Origin: Actinomadura kijaniata NBRC 14229
GTDB taxonomy: Bacteria; Actinomycetota; Actinomycetes; Streptosporangiales; Streptosporangiaceae
Assembly (NCBI RefSeq): GCF_001552175.1
Contig: NZ_BCQR01000124.1
Location: 1 to 37,375 of the forward strand
Reading direction: 5' to 3'
DNA: 37,375 nt
Shown: piece after piece, positions 30,082 to 37,375 of the stretch
How the letters are laid out: each line of letters starts with the position of its first letter
Position numbering within the stretch: the first letter of the stretch is position 1
Made by a program: the position numbers and the translations under genes
Notes under the pieces: model-generated
Seen by the model: only the letters and a program-made list of their open reading frames with translations
Databases searched by the model: none
Told to the model about the DNA's origin: nothing

Positions 30082-32592
30082 TCAGCGGTCCCGGTTCCGG
30101 GACCGCCACCCTCCGAGCCGGGCCCGCACCCGGCCCCACAGCCCCCCGTCCCGGCGGACGCGTCCGCCGACCGCCCGGCTGAGCGACTGCGCGGCCTGTG
30201 ACGTCGCCGCCATCGCCGACGGGGGGAGCAGCCGCGCGCGCCACCGCGCCGTGCGCCCCACCGACGCCGCGAACGCCTCCCGCACCGCCCGCACGTCGGC
30301 CCGCAGCACCTCCGCCGAGGTCGGGACCCGCGACCGCGAGTACCGCGCCATCTCCTCGGCCCGCGCGATCCGGCCCAGCGACCGCGCCGTCTCGGCGTCC
30401 AGCTCCAGCAGCTCCGACAGCCGTTGCGCCGCCTGCCGCGGCGTGTCACCGGGCCGCCACTCCAGCCCGTGGTCCACCGCGTCGGCCCGCAGCTCCCGCC
30501 ACGCGGCGTGCGCCGCGGCCTCCGCCGGATCCGCGAACCCGGCCCCGCCGTCGTCCCGGACACCGGGCCCGTCGCCGGCCGCCTCCGGCCGCAGCGCCGA
30601 CCAGCGCCGCCGCCGCGCCAGCGCCCGCGCGACCATCGGCGCCGCCAGCAGCGCCAGCACCAGCACGGTCCCGGCGATCCAGCCCGCCACCGGCGTGCCG
30701 TCGTCCTCCTGGGGCGAACCCCGGTCGCCCTGGTCGCCCAGCGGGTCGGGACGCCCCTGCGGCGCGGCGCTCTCGGACGCCCCCGGCGCCGTGCTCGACG
30801 GCGCCGACGGGGTCGGCTCGGTCCGCCCGTCCTCGCCCGGCTGCTCGGCGATCGCCGCCGTCTCCGAGTAGGACGGGGAGGTCGCGGTGCCCTGCCCCGC
30901 GCCGCCCGGACCCGAGGGGGTCGGCTCGAACCGCACCCACCCGGCGCCCTCGAAGTACAGCTCGGGCCAGGCGTGCGCGTCGCGGGACCGCACCGTCCAC
31001 TCGTTCGGGCCGCTCTGCGTGCCCGGCGTGTAGCCCATCGCGACCCGCGCGGGAATGCCCAGGATGCGGGCCATCAGCGCCATCGACGCCGCGAACTGCT
31101 CGCAGTAGCCGCGCTTGTCGTGCAGCAGGAAGTTCACCAGGTCGTCGCCGCGCCGGGGCGCCGGCGCCGACAGGTCGTACCGGAACCCACCGGTCCGCGT
31201 GAACCAGCGCTGCAACATCACCGCCTGCTCGTGCGCGGTCCGCGCGCCCTTGGTGACCTCCCGGGTCAGCCGCATGACCTCCGGCGGCACCGTGCGCGGA
31301 TGGGCGGTGTAGCGCCGCGCGATCTCCGACGGGAACGCGGTGCCCGCCGCCAGGTCCCGCGCGGTCGGCATCGTCTGCGCGCTGACCACCGTGTAGGACC
31401 GGCCGCTCGCCGAGTCGCGCGGGGAGTAGATCATCCGGGAGGCGTCGTCCACCCGCCAGTCGCCCTTGACCGACACGCGGGCGGGGGCGTAGGGCACCGG
31501 CAGGAAGTCCATCTCGCGGACCCGGCGGGACACCCGGACCTCCGTGGTCACGCGGCGGACCCGCACCGGCCCGAGGCCCGGCGCCGGGGTCAGCTCCACG
31601 CCCGGCTGCAGCCGGTCCCGGTCGCCGGTCGACAGCGAGGAGAACGACCACCGGTTGCCGTTGAACTGGTCCAGCGCGTACATCCGCAGGTAGTCGGGGC
31701 GGGGCCCGGCGTCGGTGCGGTAGGTCAGCACCACCGCGTCGCCGCGTTCGGTCAGCTCCCGTTGCAGGCTGACCAGCGGGTCGGGCGTGGTGACGGTCTG
31801 CGTCCCGCCGCCGCCCCCGCCGCCCAGCCCGAACAGGCCGCGCGGGTGGACGCCCGGGATCACGGTCGGCAGCAGCACCGCGACCGCCACCGCCGCGAAC
31901 GCGATCCGCCGCCCGCTGGACATCAGCGAGCGGGCGTCGGGCCGCTCCGGCGCGGGCGCGGGCCCGACGGCCCCGGCCACCGGGACCTCCTGCGACCAGC
32001 GCGGGGTGAACACCACCCGGCCCCAGCCGCCGACCTGCTCGCGCGCGTCGGCCATCAGCAGCGCCAGGAACCCCAGCGCCCCGACCGCGAACGCGGCCCA
32101 CCCGATGCTGTCCTGCCGCACCGCCGCCGGAACGCTGTACATGGCCAGCAGCGGCAGCCCCGCCGGGGCCGCCCGGCGCAGCCGCACCGCCAGCAGGTCC
32201 ACCACGATCGCGACCAGCCCGACCCCGGCCCCGACCAGCAGCCGGATGCCCGGCACCAGCGGCACCGGGGCGGCGTAGTCGTTGACGGCCTTCCAGCCCT
32301 GCCCGAACAGCTCGTCGAGGCGGCCCAGCGAACCCGGCGTCGGCAGGAAGCCCAGCAGCGCCTGCGAGGAGGCGAACAGCACCGTCAGGTACACCAGCAG
32401 CGCGGCGGCGCCGGCGACCGCCGTGAACGCGGCGGGCAGCCGCAGCCGGCGGCCCAGCGTCCCGCCCACCGCGACGGCCAGCACCGAGCCCAGCGCGACC
32501 CAGAACCAGCCCTTCCCGGTGAACAGCGGGTACAGCCCGACCGACCCGGCCAGCACCGCCAGCGCCGCCATGACCGTCATGCGGATCCTCAC
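30082..32592 (-). CDS. DUF3488/transglutaminase-like membrane protein (TgpA type)
   Basis: 836 aa from a GTG at 32592, which overlaps the DUF58 stop by 4 nt (GTGA). Residues ~1-250 contain several membrane spans (DUF3488-like). A Gly-rich linker (GLFGLGGGGGGGTQ) leads to a large extracytoplasmic part with the transglutaminase-like core: Cys497 in DKRGYCEQFAASMALMARILGIPARV, His540 in SRDAHAWPELYFEG, and an acidic residue in GWVRFEPTPSG. One more span near residue 680 and a cytoplasmic DUF4129-like tail follow. These proteins always travel with DUF58 and MoxR genes; the substrate is unknown, probably a cell-envelope protein. Confidence 0.93.
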   Translation of the reverse strand: MRIRMTVMAALAVLAGSVGLYPLFTGKGWFWVALGSVLAVAVGGTLGRRLRLPAAFTAVAGAAALLVYLTVLFASSQALLGFLPTPGSLGRLDELFGQGWKAVNDYAAPVPLVPGIRLLVGAGVGLVAIVVDLLAVRLRRAAPAGLPLLAMYSVPAAVRQDSIGWAAFAVGALGFLALLMADAREQVGGWGRVVFTPRWSQEVPVAGAVGPAPAPERPDARSLMSSGRRIAFAAVAVAVLLPTVIPGVHPRGLFGLGGGGGGGTQTVTTPDPLVSLQRELTERGDAVVLTYRTDAGPRPDYLRMYALDQFNGNRWSFSSLSTGDRDRLQPGVELTPAPGLGPVRVRRVTTEVRVSRRVREMDFLPVPYAPARVSVKGDWRVDDASRMIYSPRDSASGRSYTVVSAQTMPTARDLAAGTAFPSEIARRYTAHPRTVPPEVMRLTREVTKGARTAHEQAVMLQRWFTRTGGFRYDLSAPAPRRGDDLVNFLLHDKRGYCEQFAASMALMARILGIPARVAMGYTPGTQSGPNEWTVRSRDAHAWPELYFEGAGWVRFEPTPSGPGGAGQGTATSPSYSETAAIAEQPGEDGRTEPTPSAPSSTAPGASESAAPQGRPDPLGDQGDRGSPQEDDGTPVAGWIAGTVLVLALLAAPMVARALARRRRWSALRPEAAGDGPGVRDDGGAGFADPAEAAAHAAWRELRADAVDHGLEWRPGDTPRQAAQRLSELLELDAETARSLGRIARAEEMARYSRSRVPTSAEVLRADVRAVREAFAASVGRTARWRARLLPPSAMAATSQAAQSLSRAVGGRVRRDGGLWGRVRARLGGWRSRNRDR

Positions 32593-33878
32593 GCGCCGCC
32601 CCCGTTCCCGGTGTGGTCCCTGGCGAAGTCCTCGGTGGCGTGGTCGGCCAGCGCCCACGCCCCGGCCAGCTCGGCGGCCGAGCGGACCGAGACCACCCGC
32701 CAGCCCGCCGACCGCAGCACCCGCGCCGCCCCGCCCCCGTGCGCGTTCTCGTCGTGCGTCGCCAGGTCCGGGGCGACCAGCACCGCCACGAACGTGGAGG
32801 TGCCCCGGCGCGCCGCCGCCACGTGCCGCGCCTCCTCGACGTCCAGCGCCCCGAACACCGCCACGACCAGGCCCTCGCCCTCGCGGCGGAGCGCGGACGC
32901 GCCGCGCAGCGCCGCCAGGCCCGGCGTCAGCGACCCCTCGTCGGAGACCCGCGCCACGGCCAGGGCGTCCAGCAGCAGTCCCTCGAACGCGCCGTCCACC
33001 GCGGGCGGCACCGCCTCACCGGCGTCGGTGACCAGCCGCAGCCCCATCCCGGCCCGCGCCAGGTGCACCCCCACCGAGGCGGTCACCGACACGGCCTGCT
33101 CGAACGACGACCCCGGCCCCTCGCCCCAGTGCGCGCGGCGCCGCGTGTCCATGAACAGGGTCCCGCTGTTCTGCCAGTGCTGCTCCTCGCGGCGCACCAT
33201 CAGCTCGCCGCGCCGCGCGGTGGACCGCCAGTGGACGCGCCGCAGGTCGTCGCCGTGCCGGTACTCGCGCGGGGCGATGTCGTCCTCGCCCGCCGAGGCG
33301 ACCGTGCGGGCCGGGCTGTCGCCGCCGCCGGTCCAGGCACCCGCCAGCCGCCCCGGCGGCAGCGCCACGATCGCCGGGGTGACGGTCAGCGTGTCGGCCT
33401 GGCTGAACGACCGCACCAGCTCCACCATCCCGAACGGGTCGGTCAGCCGCACCACCAGCGGCCCCACCCGGTACCGGCCGCGCACGTCGGACCGGATCCG
33501 GTAGCTCAGCTCGCGCGAGCCGCGCGGCTCGATCCGGTCCAGCACGAACCGGGCCCGGCCGCCCAGGGTGTAGGGCACCTGGTCCTCGACCATCAGCAGG
33601 CCGCTGGGCAGCCGCGACACGTTCTCCATCAGCAGGTCGGCGCGGGCCTCGTGGCCGACCGGCAGCCGCGAGGGCGTCAGCCGCCGCGCGCACGCCAGCC
33701 GGTACCGGGTCCGCGACACCGCCAGCACGCACAGCAGCGGCAGCGCCAGCACCAGCACCCCGGCGCGCAGCAGGTCGCGTTCGCCGAGCACGAAGGCGCA
33801 CACCACGGCCGTGGTCCCGGCGGCCACGAAGGACCGGCCGCGGGTGGTCAGACCGGCCAGCGCTCGTCTCAAGATCAC
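32589..33878 (-). CDS. DUF58 (vWA-like) protein
   Basis: 429 aa, ATG at 33878. Two hydrophobic spans at the N-terminus (SFVAAGTTAVVCAFVLG, LLRAGVLVLALPLLCVLAVS). It then has a beta-rich region (PVGHEARADLLMENVSRLPSG, GRYRVGPLVVRLTDPFGMV) and the DUF58 core DIAPREYRHGDDLRRVHWRSTARRGELMVRREEQ, with a vWA-like continuation (GTLFMDTR). Family members act with a MoxR ATPase, perhaps in maturation or quality control of envelope complexes. It is encoded between the MoxR gene (34-nt gap) and the transglutaminase gene (4-nt overlap). Confidence 0.94.
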   Translation of the reverse strand: MILRRALAGLTTRGRSFVAAGTTAVVCAFVLGERDLLRAGVLVLALPLLCVLAVSRTRYRLACARRLTPSRLPVGHEARADLLMENVSRLPSGLLMVEDQVPYTLGGRARFVLDRIEPRGSRELSYRIRSDVRGRYRVGPLVVRLTDPFGMVELVRSFSQADTLTVTPAIVALPPGRLAGAWTGGGDSPARTVASAGEDDIAPREYRHGDDLRRVHWRSTARRGELMVRREEQHWQNSGTLFMDTRRRAHWGEGPGSSFEQAVSVTASVGVHLARAGMGLRLVTDAGEAVPPAVDGAFEGLLLDALAVARVSDEGSLTPGLAALRGASALRREGEGLVVAVFGALDVEEARHVAAARRGTSTFVAVLVAPDLATHDENAHGGGAARVLRSAGWRVVSVRSAAELAGAWALADHATEDFARDHTGNGGGA

Positions 33879-33912
33879 ATCCCGGGAGGGTGGGGGAGCG
33901 GGAGGGGAGGGG

Positions 33913-34893
33913 TCAGGAACGCGGCGCCGGCACCGGCACCCGGTGGACCAGCTCGGCCACCACGTGCTCGGGGCGACGGCGTTCCACCTGCGCCTCGGCG
34001 GTCGGCAGCAGCCGGTGCGCCAGCACCGGGACGGCCAGCTCCTGGAGGTCGTCGGGGCGTACGTAGTCGCGGTCGTCCAGCGCGGCGTAGGCCCGCGCCG
34101 CCCGCACCAGGTGCAGGGTGGCGCGCGGGGAGGCGCCCAGCCGCAGCTCGGGATGGTTACGGGTGGCGGTGACCAGGTCGATGGCGTACTGGCGGACCGA
34201 CGGCGCGACGTGCTGGCGCCGCACCACCTCCACCAGGGCGCGCACGTCGGCGGCCTTGGCCACCGGCTCCAGCCGGTCCAGCGGCGAGGACTGCCCGTGC
34301 ACGTCCAGCATCTCCAGCTCGGCCGCCGGGTCGGGATAGCCCATGGAGATCCGGGCGGTGAACCGGTCCCGCTGCGCCTCCGGCAGCGGGTAGGTGCCCT
34401 CCATCTCCACCGGGTTCTGCGTGGCGACCACCATGAACGGCCGTTCCAGCGCGTAGGTCACGCCGTCCACGGTGACCTGGCGCTCCTCCATGCACTCCAG
34501 CAGCGCCGACTGGGTCTTGGGGGAGGCCCGGTTGATCTCGTCGCCGACCACCAGGTTCGCGAACACCGGTCCGGGCTTGAACTCGAACTCGCGGCGCTCC
34601 TGGTTGTAGGCGCTGACCCCGGTGATGTCGCTGGGCAGCAGGTCGGGGGTGAACTGCACGCGCCGCACCGAGCAGTCGATGGACCGCGCCAACGCCTTGG
34701 CCAGCATGGTCTTGCCGACGCCCGGCACGTCCTCGATCAGCAGATGGCCCTCCGACAGCAGCACCGTCAGCGCCAGGCGCACCGCCTGCGGCTTGCCCTC
34801 CACGACCGACTCGATCGCGCCGCGGATCCGGTTGGCGACCTCCGCCAGCCCATCGAGCCCCGGGGCACGCCCCCCGTGTGTGTCCACTGACAC
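33913..34893 (-). CDS. MoxR-family AAA+ ATPase
   Basis: About 326 aa from a GTG at 34893, which has AGGAGG ~7 nt upstream; a TTG two codons earlier is the other candidate. AAA+ features: Walker A EDVPGVGKTMLAKALA, Walker B VVGDEINRASPKTQSALLECMEE, sensor 1 VVATQNPVEMEGTYPLPEAQRDRF, and sensor 2 region LRLGASPRATLHLVRAARAYAAL. It is thought to act as a chaperone-like ATPase for the DUF58/vWA partner encoded just downstream. First gene of the minus-strand operon. Confidence 0.95.
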   Translation of the reverse strand: MSVDTHGGRAPGLDGLAEVANRIRGAIESVVEGKPQAVRLALTVLLSEGHLLIEDVPGVGKTMLAKALARSIDCSVRRVQFTPDLLPSDITGVSAYNQERREFEFKPGPVFANLVVGDEINRASPKTQSALLECMEERQVTVDGVTYALERPFMVVATQNPVEMEGTYPLPEAQRDRFTARISMGYPDPAAELEMLDVHGQSSPLDRLEPVAKAADVRALVEVVRRQHVAPSVRQYAIDLVTATRNHPELRLGASPRATLHLVRAARAYAALDDRDYVRPDDLQELAVPVLAHRLLPTAEAQVERRRPEHVVAELVHRVPVPAPRS

Positions 34894-35090
34894 CGGCAAC
34901 CCTCCTCAGCCTGCACGGCCGCGCGGTCCGCCCGGCCGTTCCCCGCGCCCGGACCCGCCGCGTCCCGGGCCACCAGGTCGACGACACCCACCCCACCGAC
35001 AGTACGTGGTGGGGCCCTCCGCAGCGATGTTCGTGTGGAACGGGTGCTTATTGTGCTGCACCCGGAACGTTCGCACAGCCGTACCGTGTT

Positions 35091-35106
35091 CCCCACTTCT
35101 CCCCAC
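35091..35106 (-). promoter_or_regulatory. Pair of minus-strand GTGGGG boxes, 10-bp spaced
   Basis: CCCCAC at 35091-35096 and 35101-35106, that is GTGGGG-N4-GTGGGG on the minus strand. Sequence and 10-bp period equal the MraZ boxes in front of mraZ, but the orientation faces the MoxR operon 200 nt away. Binding by MraZ is inferred. Confidence 0.45.
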
Positions 35107-35228
35107 GGGACCGGCGCCCTCACCTCCGGGAGACTTCCGGAACCGTTCCGCGGTCGCTCCGCGGCCCGCCCGCGACCCGTCCGCGACCCGTCCGCGGCGG
35201 CGCGGCACGCGGAGGGGGCCGCGCCGCG

Positions 35229-35244
35229 CCCCACTTCGCCCCAC
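35229..35244 (-). promoter_or_regulatory. Second pair of minus-strand GTGGGG boxes
   Basis: CCCCAC at 35229-35234 and 35239-35244, again with the exact 10-bp period and minus-strand orientation. It lies about 57 bp from the mraZ -35 and about 120 bp from the first minus-strand pair. Together the three groups could allow looping by the ring-shaped MraZ oligomer; this is inference. Confidence 0.4.
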
Positions 35245-35300
35245 CCCCTCTGACCTGCGGTTTCGTGGAGGAAATCGGCGCGCGGGGCGAGTTTTCCTAG

Positions 35301-35342
35301 TTGACGGTGGGGAAGAGTGGAGTAGAGTGGGGCGCCGTGGGG
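35301..35342 (+). promoter_or_regulatory. mraZ promoter with four MraZ boxes
   Basis: TTGACG (35301-35306) and TAGAGT (35323-35328) form a -35/-10 pair with 16-bp spacing. TGGG-type boxes sit at 35308, 35318 (TGGAG), 35328 and 35338, all with an exact 10-bp period. This is the known MraZ operator design (TGGGN repeats with 5-nt spacers). Two boxes lie between -35 and -10 and two at or after -10, so MraZ bound here would block RNA polymerase. The predicted transcript start is about 45 nt before the mraZ GTG. Confidence 0.85.
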
Positions 35343-35379
35343 AGCAGTAGCGCCCCATGCGGCGCGGGAGGTGGGGCCG

Positions 35380-35811
35380 GTGTTCCTCGGCACCCACACA
35401 CCGCGCCTCGACGACAAGGGACGACTGTTCCTGCCGGCGAAGTACCGCGAGGAGCTGTCGGGGGGATTGGTGATCACGAAGGGCCAGGAACGCTGCCTGT
35501 ACGTCTTCCCCATGGCGGAGTTCCAGCGCATCACCGAGGCTCTGCGTGCCGCGCCGGTCACCGAACGGGCCGTCCGCGCCTACAGCCGTGTCTTCTTCGC
35601 CTCCGCCTCCGACGAGGTCCCCGACAAGCAGGGCCGCATCACCATCCCGCCGCCGCTGCGCGCCTACGCCGGACTCTCCCGCGACTGCACCGTGATCGGC
35701 GCCAACACGCGGCTGGAGATCTGGGACACCAAGGCGTGGGAGACCTACCTGGAGCAGGAGGAGCAGAACTTCTCCGACATCTCGGAGGAGGTGTTGCCAG
35801 GGATCCTCTGA
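35380..35811 (+). CDS. mraZ: Transcriptional regulator MraZ
   Basis: 143 aa from a GTG at 35380; the product then starts FLGTHTPRLDDKGRLFLPAKYRE, the family's normal N-terminus, and GGGAGGTGGGG lies upstream. A GTG three codons earlier is less likely. It has two AbrB/SpoVT-like half-domains, each with its DxxGR motif (DDKGRLFLP and DKQGRITIPPPLR), forming the ring-shaped DNA-binding oligomer. MraZ regulates the dcw cluster, including itself, and the operator boxes are visible in the promoter. rsmH follows after 245 nt. Confidence 0.96.
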   Translation: MFLGTHTPRLDDKGRLFLPAKYREELSGGLVITKGQERCLYVFPMAEFQRITEALRAAPVTERAVRAYSRVFFASASDEVPDKQGRITIPPPLRAYAGLSRDCTVIGANTRLEIWDTKAWETYLEQEEQNFSDISEEVLPGIL

Positions 35812-35882
35812 GATACGACTCGTCGGTCCGTTGACCGGCACTGGCCCGCGTTCGGCCAGGTCTCCAGCCGCTCTCCGGCCAT

Positions 35883-35906
35883 CTGGCGCAGCTTCCCCGG
35901 CGCCAG
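35883..35906 (+). terminator. Weak hairpin between mraZ and rsmH
   Basis: CTGGCGC (35883-35889) and GCGCCAG (35900-35906) pair over 7 bp with a 10-nt loop in the 245-nt mraZ-rsmH gap. It could attenuate read-through from the mraZ promoter. There is no U-tract, so its function is uncertain. Confidence 0.25.
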
Positions 35907-36056
35907 AGGGCGACCCCCCGCGACTTCCGCGGTGAAACTTCCTCAGGGCAGCGGATGGGGACCTGGCCGGGCGAGGCCACGGGGGTGCCGACAGCAAGGT
36001 CCGGCCGGCGATGCCACACAGTCCGCGAGCGAGGTGGCAGCACAAGGGGGTGAACC

Positions 36057-37034
36057 ATGACCGTGGGCGACCACGCGGCCGAGGCCGGACACGTACCGGT
36101 CATGCTCGACCGCGTCCTCGAACTTCTCCGTCCCGCGGTGCAGGTCACCGACCGGGACCCGGTCTACCTCGACGGCACCCTGGGCATGGGCGGCCACGCC
36201 GAGGCGATGCTCGGGGCCCACCCCCGGCTGCGCCTGGTCGGCCTGGACCGGGATCCCACGGCGCTGGAGCGCTCGGGCCGGCGGCTGGCGCCGTTCGGCG
36301 ACCGGGTCACCCTGGTGCACGCCGTCTACGACGAGCTTCCCGAGGTCCTGGCCCGGCTCGGCGTCCCCCGGATCGACGCCGCGCTGTTCGACCTGGGCGT
36401 CTCCTCGCCGCAGCTCGACGAGGCCGACCGCGGCTTCGCCTACTCCTACGACGCGCCGCTGGACATGCGGATGGACCGCACCCAGAGCCTCACGGCGGCC
36501 GAGGTCGTCAACGGCTACCCGCCCGCCGAGCTGGCGCGCATCCTGCGCGAGTACGGCGAGGAGCGGTTCGCCCAGCGGATCGCCGCCGCCATCGTCCGGG
36601 AACGCGAGCGCGCCCCGCTGGAGTCCACCGCCCGGCTGGCCGACCTGGTCCGCTCCTCGATCCCGGCGGCCACCCGCCGCACCGGCGGCAACCCCGCCAA
36701 ACGCACCTTCCAGGCGCTGCGCATCGAGGTCAACGGCGAACTGGACATCTGGCGGCGGGCCCTGCCCGCCGCCCTCGACGCGCTGCCCGTGGGCGGCCGC
36801 ATCGTGGTGCTCAGCTACCACTCCCTCGAAGATCGGATTACAAAGCAGATCTTGGGGAAACAGGCGGCCGACACCACCCCTCCGGACCTGCCGGTCCCCC
36901 TGCCCGAGCACCAGCCGCGCTTCCGGCTGCTGACCCGCGGCGCGGAACTGCCGGCCGGCGAGGAGACCGAGACCAACCCACGGGCCGGGTCGGTGCGGCT
37001 GCGCGCCGCCGAGCGGGTCCGGGAGGCGACATGA
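36057..37034 (+). CDS. rsmH: 16S rRNA (cytosine(1402)-N4)-methyltransferase
   Basis: 325 aa from the ATG at 36057 (AAGGGGGTGA upstream). It methylates N4 of C1402 in the decoding centre of 16S rRNA using SAM. Motifs: HVPVMLDRVLELL, SAM motif YLDGTLGMGGHAEAML, LDRDPTALERSGRRL, the family signature DAALFDLGVSSPQLDEADRGFAYSYDAPLDMRMD, NPAKRTFQALRIEVNGEL and VLSYHSLEDRITKQ. Length is normal. Second gene of the dcw cluster; its stop overlaps the next gene by 4 nt (ATGA). Confidence 0.98.
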   Translation: MTVGDHAAEAGHVPVMLDRVLELLRPAVQVTDRDPVYLDGTLGMGGHAEAMLGAHPRLRLVGLDRDPTALERSGRRLAPFGDRVTLVHAVYDELPEVLARLGVPRIDAALFDLGVSSPQLDEADRGFAYSYDAPLDMRMDRTQSLTAAEVVNGYPPAELARILREYGEERFAQRIAAAIVRERERAPLESTARLADLVRSSIPAATRRTGGNPAKRTFQALRIEVNGELDIWRRALPAALDALPVGGRIVVLSYHSLEDRITKQILGKQAADTTPPDLPVPLPEHQPRFRLLTRGAELPAGEETETNPRAGSVRLRAAERVREAT

Positions 37035-37375
37035 CGACGACCCGCAAGCCGGGAACGCAGAACCGGCAGGCCAAGCAGCGCAGGCAGCCGGTGCCCAGGC
37101 CGCGCGCCACGGAGCCGCGCCCCAAGGAGCCGCGCTCCGGGGCCGCCCAGGGCGCCGCGAAGAAGAAGGACGCCGCCAAGGACGTCAAGGCCAAGGACGT
37201 CAAGAAGGACCCCAAGAAGGACGTCAGGGCCAGGCGGGACGCCGCGCGCCCGGCGCCGTCGCGGACCTCCGGCCGTCCCGCCGGGAGCACCGCGCGTACC
37301 GCGCCGAAGCAGCGCCCGCAGAGCCGCACCGCGCCCGGGAGGAAGGCCGCCCGCAAGGCCGGGCCCGCCCGGCCC
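37031..37375 (+). CDS. FtsL-like cell-division protein, N-terminal part (cut by window end)
   Basis: 115 codons are open from the ATG at 37031 to the window end. It overlaps rsmH by 4 nt (ATGA), the place of ftsL or a septum-formation-initiator gene in the dcw cluster. The visible part is very basic and low-complexity, rich in Lys, Arg, Pro and Ala (KDVKAKDVKKDPKKDVRA near residues 51-68), and looks like a disordered cytoplasmic tail. The expected membrane span and coiled coil would lie beyond the window, so the name rests on position and the basic N-terminus. Confidence 0.7.
   Translation, partial: MTTTRKPGTQNRQAKQRRQPVPRPRATEPRPKEPRSGAAQGAAKKKDAAKDVKAKDVKKDPKKDVRARRDAARPAPSRTSGRPAGSTARTAPKQRPQSRTAPGRKAARKAGPARP

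Larger units (their letters stand above)
34894..35379. other. Divergent 486-nt region between MoxR operon and mraZ
   Basis: No coding region is seen. It holds the mraZ promoter with MraZ boxes (35301-35342) and two pairs of GTGGGG on the minus strand facing the MoxR operon (35091-35106 and 35229-35244). It also has a short GC-rich tandem (CGCGACCCGTC repeated near 35165-35192) and the palindromes GAACGTTC (35065-35072) and GGAACCGTTCC (about 35142-35152). A convincing MoxR promoter could not be picked out. Confidence 0.6.

Noticed and set aside
35060..35152. LexA/SOS boxes (GAACGTTC, GGAACCGTTCC)
   Set aside because: Neither matches the actinobacterial CGAAC-N4-GTTCG spacing, and the adjacent genes are not SOS genes.
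35371..35379. mraZ start at the upstream GTG (35371)
   Set aside because: The family begins at the FLGTHTPRLDDKGR segment, and the GTG at 35380 has the better ribosome-binding-site spacing.

Overview
The window is high-GC DNA (well over 70% by eye) from a filamentous actinobacterium. Gene content fits Streptosporangiales/Thermomonosporaceae, for example Actinomadura: an aroC-K-B-Q cluster, an actinobacterial EF-P with a PGKGP loop, a WhiJ-type XRE/DUF397 cluster, an F420-dependent (LLM) oxidoreductase, DUF3040, and the start of the division/cell-wall (dcw) cluster with mraZ. The genus is inferred from gene content only. No rRNA, tRNA, CRISPR array, insertion sequence or prophage was seen.

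Layout. (1) 1-16.7 kb is an accessory region of short, mostly single-gene units: a LysR tail, a GlxA-type regulator, a secreted I36-like protein, a SARP regulator next to a glycopeptide-type glycosyltransferase, a DUF4242 protein, a His/Lys/Asp-tailed secreted peptide, an ABC exporter pair, a secreted Cys-containing protein, a membrane protein, a secreted alpha/beta hydrolase, an AraC regulator with a DHFR-like protein, and a WhiJ-type cluster (XRE-DUF5753, two DUF397 proteins, a divergent HATPase and a 68-aa partner). It ends with an alpha/beta-hydrolase-fold protein lacking the nucleophile and the catalytic His. (2) 16.8-20.0 kb is the shikimate operon aroC-aroK-aroB-aroQ. (3) 20.0-25.1 kb is a module placed between aroQ and the pepP-like/efp/nusB genes that usually follow it: a TetR repressor with three copies of one operator, a hotdog thioesterase, an enoyl-CoA isomerase-like protein, an LLM oxidoreductase closed by a perfect 18-bp terminator, a tandem-repeat spacer and a Tat-exported flavin amine oxidase. 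(4) 25.2-29.9 kb holds pepP-like, efp, nusB, a methyltransferase, dinB and a DUF3040 gene. (5) 30.1-37.4 kb holds a minus-strand MoxR / DUF58 / transglutaminase operon, divergent from mraZ-rsmH-ftsL-like.

How the genes work together. The aro genes give the central and last steps to chorismate. efp and nusB serve translation and transcription. The TetR-controlled genes look like a small acyl-CoA-handling unit. MraZ probably controls its own operon through four 10-bp-spaced TGGGN boxes lying in its promoter. Further GTGGGG pairs on the opposite strand face the MoxR operon and may link the two. Several genes start 6-7 nt after a TAnnnT -10 box, which suggests leaderless transcripts.
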